This document shows, in pieces, positions 55,510 to 64,000 of a stretch of 64,000 nt of DNA. The translations under genes and the position numbers were made by a program. The notes beneath the pieces are model-generated. The model was not told the DNA's origin. It did no database searches and saw only the letters and a program-made list of their open reading frames with translations. The DNA lies in assembly GCF_030463565.1 (NCBI RefSeq), contig NC_134643.1:15513606-15577605 (forward strand). The letters run 5' to 3'. The DNA is from Pelecanus crispus (Eukaryota; Chordata; Aves; Pelecaniformes; Pelecanidae). Each line of letters begins with the position of its first letter. Within the stretch, counting starts at the first letter, position 1.

Positions 55510-57063
55510 ATAGTCATGGGTTTGATGAACCTGGCAAATTCTGAGCTGCTTCTAGAAGATAATTCCAACAAACTGAATAAAATTATTTTCAAGTTGAGAA
55601 GTGGTGTAAGAGAGTAAATGAGGATTTTTTGGGGTTTATGAGGTAATAAAGGGCAAGTGTCATTGGAGATGGTTTTTATCTCATGCTAGTCAGAAGTTGT
55701 ATTTCTAGTGTTAGTACTTCACATGATTTGTGCACTCGTGTTTGCTCGCTCTCTAAAAAAATGTAGCTGGTGGCTGTTAGACATTAATGTTTTAAAAAAG
55801 ATATTTTTCTTTTGGACTTTAGAAACTAAAGTCTTCACCCAGTAGTGTTTCTAACTAGTGTTTCTTTTTAAACAATTTATCATGTAGTAACCTCAGATGG
55901 GGAGAAGCTAGTAAGAAGAAATGGGCTACCAAAAACATTAGTGGGACACTTCCAAGTAGATGTGAAAATACTGCATGTTGTTTTCAGAAAGCTACTGATT
56001 AATTGTATTCTTACAAAAAAAAAATTGCCAACAAATGTAAGTTTCTGGTATTCTTTTAAATTAGAATAGTATCAGTTCATGGCATAACAAAAAAGCCTCT
56101 ATTTAATATCTTAATGTCTGAGAAAAAACACTGATACTCACTTTAACTTAAGATTCAGAAATAGCAACTTTATTTAAAAAAATCAGTTCAGGGAATTGAG
56201 ATATTTGTGATGGCAAATAGACTTCACACATAATAAAACAAAAATTAGAAAAGGGAACCAGGCTTGATCTGTGATGCGAGTCAGAAGCCATTTCAGTTTT
56301 AGATACTGATATTTTGCCCTGCTTTTTCAATGTTTAAAAAAAAAACAAAACAAAGCAAAAAAACCCAAACAAAAACAACAGCAGAACTTTAGGTAACTCT
56401 GGGTTCGTGTGAAGTTTGTCCTAGTGTGTTTGAATCATATGGTGCAATGAAAAACCTACAAGGTGCTGACTAAAAATGTCTCGGTCATGAGAGTATGTAT
56501 ATGCTTGCATGCACACATGAATGTAGCTGCTGAGGAAAGGTAATGAAGGTATTATTTCTTGTGCTCAAGATCTTCCTATTTTAGTATTCCTTTCTGTTTC
56601 TTATCTTTCATGTTGTGGTTTAGTGCATGTAAACCATAGTTTGTGTATTAAGGCACTGCCTTTCACTACAAAACCTTCTCGCAATTTTTTATCTTTTTTT
56701 TCTTTAAGATAAATCCATAAACTGTCTTTTTTAGATAGATTTGCCCTGCATAGGATTTCTGTTTGTAGGAACAGTACTCTGCTGCCTCGAGTACTGGTTG
56801 GTATGGACAGTCGTGGGTGGTACGCTAACGCTGCCACTAGATGTCATTGCAGAATTGAATAGGATTGGTGGTAGTGCAGGGCGATACCAGTTTGCAGCTC
56901 TCTGAATTACTGCTTCTGTCTTTTGTCATAATTATGCTGAAGTGCTTTCTGCAGCTTCTCTTACAACTCTGTAGACTTGGGCATACTGATGGATGACTCC
57001 TTGACAAAGTGTGTAACACACTTTTCTGTCCCAGATTTGCAGCTTATGGCACATTTTTGTGAC

Positions 57064-57205
57064 ATGGCTCGCTCTGTGTGTGTGTGTGTGTGTTATGCAC
57101 ATAATTTTTAAAATTGTACTTAAAATAAACAGGTGTGTGTGGTTTTTTTTTTTTTTTTAAAGTGTTTGGCAGCACATTGACTGCATGGGCATCAACAGGC
57201 AGCAT
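57064..57205 (+). pseudogene. Partial duplicate of KMT2E PHD exon (coding exon 4) with its intronic flank
   Basis: This segment matches 59782-59948 nearly base for base: ATGGCTCGCTC, a TG repeat, TTATGCACA, AATTTTTAAAATTGTACTT, a T tract, the acceptor TAAAG and the first 43 exon bases. The exon portion differs at only two positions (GTT for GTC; AAC for GAC). Identity stops abruptly after CAGGCAGCAT, so the last zinc-ligand pair of the PHD finger is missing. The copy lies before coding exon 2, upstream of and out of order with the exon for the first half of the finger. Its acceptor (57163) looks usable, but the frame runs into TGA at 57215. I treat it as an exon relic or potential poison exon. 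Confidence 0.85.
57075..57092 (+). repeat. (TG)9 microsatellite in the duplicate
   Basis: Nine TG units, the counterpart of the (TG)11 at 59793-59814. Confidence 0.9.
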
Positions 57206-57354
57206 GCACTTTTTTGAGAAAAATTTTGTAACTCTGCAGAGGCATAAGTTCTCTGCCACTCTAGAAGCTTCACTTCAGATGAAAGAAGGGGGTTGGGTTT
57301 CCTTTTTTTTCCCTTGGGGTGAGGGGCAGTTGGGGCTGTGTGTTTGTTCTCACA

Positions 57355-57378
57355 CCCCCCCCCCCCCCCCCTTTTTTT
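57355..57378 (+). repeat. Compound C17-T7 tract
   Basis: Seventeen C then seven T, about 120 bp upstream of the acceptor of coding exon 2. Same form and orientation as the tracts at 8483, 52974 and 55487. Confidence 0.9.
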
Positions 57379-57466
57379 GTATACTCGTTTAAACAGGAAC
57401 AGCAGGCAATTAATTAGAAGTTGTGTAGCAAGTACCTGTAATTTATTAATATAAATTACATATTGA

Positions 57467-57718
<252 letters not shown>

Positions 57719-57914
57719 TGAGTAAGTTGACTAAAGATGGTTGATCAGAAGCAGAAAAAAACAAGAATGAGCAATGACAGAACAAAATTTTAAATTATTA
57801 CTAAAAAATAAGTCTCTGAAATTCTTTACAAAATGAATTCTTACACTTTGGCTTAAATAACCATCAGTGTGTGAATATTTAAGAGCTATAACTTCTCTTT
57901 CAACAAAAATCTAG

Positions 57915-58145
<231 letters not shown>

Positions 58146-59591
58146 TAATGAATATTAATTTAAAAGGTAAAAATTACTTTAAGCTGCACTGAAAGTAACT
58201 GTAACTAAATGGTGTTTTAATTACGTTGAGTCGTAGGAAACTTCTTTCCATCAAAACAGTGTTTGAAGGTTGTATGGCTTTCTAATAGGCAAGGTAGTTG
58301 GTTAAGGCGAGTATTTTATACTTTATTCCAGTCTGTCTTGGCTACTCGTTAATTTGTTCATGCCGTTACTTGTGCATTGTTGCTTAGTAAGGGTATATCC
58401 TTTTCCCATCTAAAAAGGATATCTTTTTGGTATTTTGTCCAAGTTGCTTGTTAGTATGGTGAAATAAAGACTTAGGGATTTGTTCTTAATCTGCATGTAC
58501 TGAGTAATAAAGCATCTTCATAAATTATGTGTATATAAATCAAGTGATCTGCAGGATGCAAAATAATCTGAAAGAAACTTCTCAAATATTGGTTTCTCTG
58601 CATGATCTTTCTGATAAGAACTCCTGGTTTTCAAAGGGCATAATTTTAAGAATTTTAGTAACTATGAAAAGACTAACCTAGATTCTTACTGGAGAAGCTG
58701 AAGTTAGATGTTTAAACTTCTGTGTTCATGCTTAAGCACCTGCTTGATCATAGTAAAATAAGTGGGTGCTATTAAATAATTGGACTTGGAAAAAACAAGC
58801 TTAGAAATTTTTAGAGCTGATACACTTAACAGGAGGAGACAAATTTCATGTTTCTGGACTTAGGATTAGCCTGTATTTTTACATTCATGTGCTTAATGAA
58901 TGCTGTTGAATTTATTAGATTTTTGTGTATTTCTAAAATTACTGTTACGGCTAATTAAAACATTAATTTGAGCTCCATTCTTCTGTCTGCTTGCGTAACA
59001 AACTTGTTAGTAAGTTTTGATAGTCCTTGATTCTGATAACTTTTTCCCTTATTTTGAAATGTATTTAGATGTTCTTTCAGCAGTGGAGCTGTAGGCAGTC
59101 ACCAGTTAGGTAGAGTCTGCTTCTTTTGAAGAAGAGATTCTCTGTCAGGTGTTGGAGAGAGTTGTGATAAATTCACAAGTGAGAAGATAACAACGATTTC
59201 GGTGCCCCAGTTCCTTCTAGCAGTGTGGGGATGAGCATAAACTGCTGTCCTAGGTCAGCCTTCAGTCTAGTAAGCAGCCTCTCTCCCGACTGTGGGAAGC
59301 AGTTAAAGCTCTTCCTGTGCTACACAACAGTGCTACCAGTCATGTGGGGTGTGTGTATAGAAACATATATTTATACGTTGTATTAAAATATATAAGCAAA
59401 TAAAACCATGTATTTGTATATGTATTTTTATATAGAAAAATAATATTTTATGTTTATAATTACAAAAGGAAATGGAATCCTTTTGTTTAAAAACAAAATT
59501 CCTCTTACTATGTAAAGTATAAGTATTGTTGTGAGGGTATTTGTCTCTATCTTGTTCTCTATTGTGATAATTTACCATTTTTTATTTCCAG

Positions 59592-59736
59592 TGTTAGAGA
59601 AAAATTTCCAAGAGGGAAAATGAGTCTAAAGAAGCAGAGAGACACCAGGAGACAGCCACAAGATTGGAATTACAGTGATCAGTGGAATAGAAAATCAGCT
59701 AGCAGAGTGGTGGCGAAGACAGTGATTGAGATGTAG
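59592..59736 (+). other. Possible cryptic/alternative terminal exon inside the PHD intron
   Basis: A good acceptor (TTTTTTATTTCCAG at 59591) precedes a purine-rich stretch. In the phase set by coding exon 3 it stays open for 47 codons, Lys/Arg-rich, to TAG at 59734. Use of it would truncate KMT2E in the middle of the PHD finger. A weak GA|GTAAAG donor follows near 59760. I know of no such isoform, and the open frame may be chance. Confidence 0.25.
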
Positions 59737-59792
59737 TTTTAGGCAATATTCAATCTGAGTAAAGATCATGATGAAAAAAGAATGGCTCGCTC

Positions 59793-59901
59793 TGTGTGTG
59801 TGTGTGTGTGTGTGTATTATGCACACAATTTTTAAAATTGTACTTAAAATAACCAGGTGGTTTTTTCTTTTTTTTTTTTTTTTCTTTTTTTTTTTTTTTT
59901 T
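59793..59901 (+). promoter_or_regulatory. (TG)11 repeat and very long T-rich tract before the PHD acceptor
   Basis: Eleven TG units (59793-59814), a 45-base spacer with TTAAAATAACC (a possible branch-point region), then about 40 T interrupted by single C up to the acceptor TAAAG|T. UG repeats bind TDP-43 and U-tracts bind PTB, U2AF and TIA1, so this layout, related to the CFTR exon 9 acceptor, may tune inclusion of the next exon. Length variation is likely between individuals. Confidence 0.6.
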
Positions 59902-59905
59902 AAAG

Positions 59906-59986
59906 TGTCTGGCAGCACATTGACTGCATGGGCATCGACAGGCAGCATATTCCTGACATATATCTGTGTGAACGTTGTCAACCAAG
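59906..59986 (+). CDS. KMT2E: KMT2E coding exon 4 (residues 138-165; second half of PHD finger)
   Basis: The acceptor is a long T tract ending TAAAG at 59905 and the donor AAG|GTGAGT starts at 59987; 81 bases, entering and leaving in phase 2, so the exon can be skipped in frame. It reads VWQHIDCMGIDRQHIPDIYL then CERCQP. The zinc ligands are His142, Cys145, Cys159 and Cys162. Trp140 corresponds to human Trp141 of the H3K4me3 aromatic pocket. Residue 156 is Ile where I recall Thr in human. The 5' part of this exon is duplicated at 57163-57205. Confidence 0.96.
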
Positions 59987-61360
59987 GTGAGTAGTTTGGT
60001 TGATTTTGAACTCTAAATAATTAGATTGAGTAGAGAATATAAAAAGAGGAGGTACTGGAACAACCAACAGATAAAACACAGACCATGTAGCATAATCCTG
60101 ACAATTCTAGTTAAAGGAGCTACATTGCTGATGCAGATGATCTTACTGGTCTCTGTTCCCTTGTTGACAGTAGCCATTGTTTCACCTCACTAGGCAGCAG
60201 GGATAAACCCTTGAAATGTTTATCAAAATAGCAGTGATTCCCGGGTCCTTTCTCAGGCTGACCAATACATAGACAATCCATTCCATATTTTGTTTCATGG
60301 CTGTCATATGTTGAGAACCCTTAACCAGCAGTGTTTTCAGGTCAGCTGCCCCACCAGTATTTCTGGTGTGTCTTTTGTTTTTATGGCTCTGTTCCGATAT
60401 GCCACAGTGCTCACTTGGAGGATTTCTTGGCCTGGAATGAGTATTTGTGTGCCCTACCTCAAACTTGTAGTCATATGACATGACGAGGAGGGCAATTTGT
60501 TCTGACTGTGGTAGTTAGATTATACCTGACTGTCATCATAGTTGTCCTGTGATGTAGAGTATAAAATGCTACCTGTTACTTACATTGCAGATTGTTAATT
60601 AAACAGTGAATAAAAGACATGTGTGTTCAGAACATTTTATTTACCATTAAATGATTCTTTTATTTCTGAGAAATAGTTTGGACCTTGTTGTCATAGAATA
60701 TTTGTTTTGTATTGTGTTGTGACAATTACAGCTACCTGAAAGGAGGTTGTAGTGAGGTGGGTGTCGGTCTCTTCTTCCAAGTAACAAGGGATAGGACAAA
60801 GGGAAATGTCCTCCAGTTGTGCCAGGGGAGGTTTAGATTGGATACTAGGAAAAATTTCTTCACCGAAAGGGCTGTCATGCACTGGAACAGGCTGCCCAGG
60901 GAAGTAGTTGAGTCCCCATCCCTGGAGGTGTTTAAAAGATGTGTAGATGTGGTGCTTAGGGACATGGTTTAGTGGTTGACTTGGCAGTGTTAGGTTAATG
61001 GTTGGACTTGATGATCTCAAAGGTCTTTTCCAACCTAAATGATTGTTTTGAAGAGTCTGCAGGAAAGTGGTTTAACGCCTGCTTATCTGTAATCTGTAGG
61101 CCAACTGTTAGTCTGTCTTCCGAGCTATCAAGTTGAGTTATGTTTTTAAGTGATTTGGATACTTGTATGTGCTTTGCATTAAAATGGAATGGAACAGTGC
61201 ATGATTGATATTTCTCTAAGTATCTAAACATTCAGCTAGTCTACTGTTTATTGTGTAATAGTCAATGGAAAATGGTAACTTTGAAAAGGTCTGTTTTAAT
61301 GCTTAGAAGTATTGATGCGTAAATGTGAAGAATGGAATAAAATCTATTTTTTAATTTCAG
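59987..61360 (+). other. KMT2E: KMT2E intron after the PHD finger
   Basis: A phase-2 intron of 1.37 kb containing a sense-oriented CR1 3' fragment (60731-61046) about 315 bp before the next exon. Nothing else is recognised. Confidence 0.85.
60731..61046 (+). mobile_element. CR1 LINE, 3' end fragment (about 316 bp)
   Basis: This is a well-preserved avian CR1 3' region: TAACAAGGGATAGGACAAAG, the GGGGAGGTTTAGATTGGATA motif, ATTTCTTCACCGAAAGG, GGAACAGGCTGCCCAGGGAA and the ending GATGATCTCAAAGGTCTTTT then CCAACCTAAATGATTG. A short remnant of the ORF2 C-terminus is still readable in 60712-60972. It is 5'-truncated, as almost all CR1 copies are, and lies in the sense orientation within a KMT2E intron. 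Few differences from the consensus I remember suggest one of the younger subfamilies. Confidence 0.93.
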
Positions 61361-61419
61361 GAGTTTAGATAAAGAAAGGGCAGTGCTGTTGCAACGAAGG
61401 AAAAGGGAAAATATGTCAG
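61361..61419 (+). CDS. KMT2E: KMT2E coding exon 5 (residues 165-184)
   Basis: The acceptor TTAATTTCAG ends at 61360 and the donor TCAG|GTGAGT starts at 61420; 59 bases, leaving in phase 1. The translation SLDKERAVLLQRRKRENMS follows the PHD finger and matches KMT2E. It is a basic linker (RRKRE) that may help nuclear targeting. The protein should continue with an acidic Asp/Ser/Thr/Glu segment, but that exon lies beyond the window. The gene is therefore partial here: about 10% of the roughly 1,850-residue protein. Confidence 0.95.
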
Positions 61420-64000
61420 GTGAGTAAAGCTTAAAGATTTTTCCTCAGTAAAGGTTACAAAATAAGTATATATCAACTGTATAGACTTAAGAGTGTATAC
61501 ATGGTTTCTGCAATTTTAATAGCCTTCAGCATATAAGGTTTGGTAAATCAGTGCCTTTTTCTTGACTTTATTGTTACTAAGGTAACACTATATCAGAATT
61601 GTTGCAGTTCCACGTGTTTTATTAAAGGTTGTCACCAGTGCCTTTAAAAAATACCATGTAGGTAAGGTCCTGCTGGCTACTTCATATGCCTCTAGAAAAT
61701 GAAGTGTGTGATGTAGCTTAATAGTGCTTCTTGGTGCAGTTGACGCTTTCTGCTGTCCAGTGCTAAGCTGCCTTAAGTCCCTTAAAGTCATTAATGACTT
61801 ACTTGGAACACCACAATCATTTTTTGTTTTGTCTGTTTTCATTTTAACAAAATCAAACTTACTTTGTAAAGTTTTGGTTGACCTGCTAGATACTACAAAT
61901 TTTTTAGATTTTAAAATTAATTTTTGCTGATTCTATTAAAATAATAATTTATAATTCATTTGGAGTTAATGAGTTCACTAAGTGGTATGATATTGTGAGA
62001 ATGAACTTCAGTTTACATACAGGATAGGGGAAGTTCATGGTCTGAGCTATTTAAGTCATCTCTTAGGATTTGTAGCCACACTATCTGATCATTTACTGTA
62101 AACTTAAGGGAAGAGAGTCAAATCTTAGCAGAAGCTGAAGAGATTTTACCTTTGAAGTTAGTGTTCAGCCCTCCTGAATCCTGATGATCAGACTTTTAAA
62201 TCTGTTCTATGCATTCAATAGGAAAATAAATAGTAAGTGGTAAATCTTAAGTATCAAAACAGAGTAAAAGCAAAGATAAATTCTAATAGTGTTTAGTCTA
62301 AGACTCAGTTGAAGTGAAATATTAATTACTATGATTTATAATACATAACTTGAAATGAATGTATGCTTGCATCTCCAGTTAATTTTCATTTAGCCAATAC
62401 GTTTGCTTGGCTAAATGCACCTTTTGTATGTTGACTGAAATTACATGGTTCAGTTGGACTTGAAGTAATTCTAGGTATGAACTGTCTACCATGAGGCATT
62501 AGTGAAAATGGCCAGTTTTCATAGATGATTCCAAGCAGGAAAAGCAAAAGTGGCATCAGTTTGAACATATCTCTTAAATGTTTTAAGTATTCAACAGCAG
62601 CAGAATGTTAATTGTAACATGCTTATTACTAAGTTACAGGTCTTTGATTAAAGGTAAGATTGCATTATTTGGATGTTCTTTGAGTTAGTACATCTTCAGG
62701 GCTTTTTTTTTTTTTGAGGCTTAGGTATAATAGGACTTTTCATTTTAGATATGGGAATACTTTACAATAAAAAAAAAAATTATACTGTAAAGATTTCCAA
62801 AGGGTTGCTTCTTTAGCCATGTTTCATCCAGAGCTAAGCAGTGGTGAGCAAGTAGTAGGTCAGTTGGTTTGCCTCAGAAAAAGAGCTTTTAAGTGAACAT
62901 TTCACGTGATACGAAATTTAGTGAGAGTCTTAAACTTTTATGCGTAACCACATCACCTCTTTTCCTGGCAACATTTATAGCCCATTGTTCTGGGACCTGT
63001 GGTTGTATGTGGTGATGTTGGTTTTGTTGTTCTGGTGTAAAAGTGTAATTCTGATGCAGCTCACTGTGCATTGGATTGATTGCTGTGGTTCAGTGGAGTG
63101 AGCACTTTTGTTAAGCCCCTAGTCAATTGTATCCTGGACACTTTGGGTTTGGGGTTTTTTGTTTTTGTTTTTTGGGTTTTTTTTTGGTGGTGGTGTGTTT
63201 TGGTTGGTTGTGGTTTTGTGTTTGTGGTTTTTTGGTTGTTTTTTTTTTTTTTAAAGATACAGTATCTAGAGGTGTAACTTGTTCAAGGATGTTGCTTCAA
63301 GCTGTCTGGCCTTGAAATTGGTGCAGATGAAATCACTTGCTGCTTATGGGGAAATAAGTCTGGGACCATAACTTCTTGTGAAATTTGGGGACTTTGTATC
63401 TTGCCTTCCAAGATGCAAAATCTTCCCTTAGTGTGCTTTACTAAGGCTCTCCGAAGTGAAAGCAGGTTATGTAGGTTAGGAAGGAGTGTCTCAAAACAAC
63501 TCTCTGTAATTATATGCTCGGGTGAGGTAATTATTCTTTACAGTAAGTTAGGGCACAGTGTAGACAACAATATTGAAATGTTGCTTCCCAAAGGAAGGCA
63601 GCGTTTTGTGGGGTTTGGGGGAGAGGGTATGGGGGGGGGTGTTTGGCTGTGACATAATGATTCTGTAGGCACTAATGTATGGACTGCAAACATTGACAAT
63701 TTCAAGAGGGCCTTGAGTTTTCATCCCTCGGTCATTGGTTATTCTGCTATTCATTTTTCTTCGATTAGACATTTCTTCTTTCTGTGTGGTTTCTTTTAAT
63801 GCTATTTCAGAAAATAGTCCCAGCAGAGATGTAAACAAATTCAGAAAACACCATCAGCTCCTAATGTATAATTATGTGCCTAATAAATTGTTCAAAAGAA
63901 CAACCAAGACGGTAAAATTGGATTGCTTACTATGCACAGAAGAATCCTGTTAAGGAATGTTGTGAGCAAGAAAAATCCAGAGTAACCAGTAGCTGGAGTT
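61420..64000 (+). other. KMT2E: KMT2E intron, continuing past the window end
   Basis: No exon continuing from phase 1 with the expected acidic KMT2E sequence was found. The stretch is AT-rich, with T and A runs near 62703 and 62769 and a G/T-rich block at 63145-63252. Short open frames near 63400-63950 show no domain. Confidence 0.75.
63145..63252 (+). repeat. G/T-rich low-complexity block ending in a T run
   Basis: About 108 bases of G and T with short G runs, ending in 14 T followed by AAAG. The T-run/AAAG end resembles a polypyrimidine tract with an acceptor, but no coding frame follows. Confidence 0.85.

Noticed and set aside
63241..63315. T-run/AAAG acceptor-like site at 63241-63256 as another copy of the PHD exon
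   Set aside because: Only the T tract and AAAG resemble it; the following bases do not match the exon and carry no KMT2E coding sense.
61420..64000. Next KMT2E exon (acidic region after residue 184)
   Set aside because: No phase-1 continuation with the expected acidic Asp/Ser/Thr/Glu sequence was found before the window ends.

Overview
The window is vertebrate nuclear DNA, almost certainly from a bird. It has large introns, a CpG-island promoter, avian-type CR1 LINE 3' ends (60731-61046 and 46858-46908), very old L3/CR1 debris, no primate or rodent SINEs, and many long G/C homopolymers of the kind kept in long-read bird assemblies. Nothing in it is prokaryotic or viral. The species cannot be named from the sequence.

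The only protein-coding gene I can support is the 5' part of KMT2E (MLL5), on the + strand. A CpG island at about 29.3-32.0 kb holds the promoter. The first exon probably ends at a strong donor after 32142. A long intron 1 (32143-49660) leads to the start-codon exon (49661-49845, ATG at 49775). Further coding exons are 57499-57610, 57915-58144, 59906-59986 and 61361-61419. Joined, they encode the first 184 codons plus one base of KMT2E: the N-terminal tail, a DHNY (HCF-1-binding type) motif and the complete H3K4me3-reading PHD finger. The next exon, leading to the SET domain, is not in the window.

The left half (1 to about 28 kb) has no recognisable coding exon. By eye its + strand is rich in A and C, whereas the KMT2E intron side is rich in T and G. 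This is the pattern expected if a minus-strand transcript, such as the ortholog of the divergent lncRNA KMT2E-AS1, is read leftward from the island. Two candidate minus-strand starts fit: the CpG island itself, with a CAG|GTATGT donor at 30903, and a TATA-box promoter with a pair of D-boxes at 28.13-28.29 kb.

The most unusual item is a partial, out-of-order duplication of the exon encoding the second half of the PHD finger. A copy of that exon's 5' part, with its upstream TG repeat, poly-T tract and acceptor, lies at 57064-57205, upstream of the exon for the first half of the finger. It sits in an intron of matching phase, so it could act as a poison exon. A second notable item is an overlapping uORF whose stop codon shares ATGA with the KMT2E start codon.
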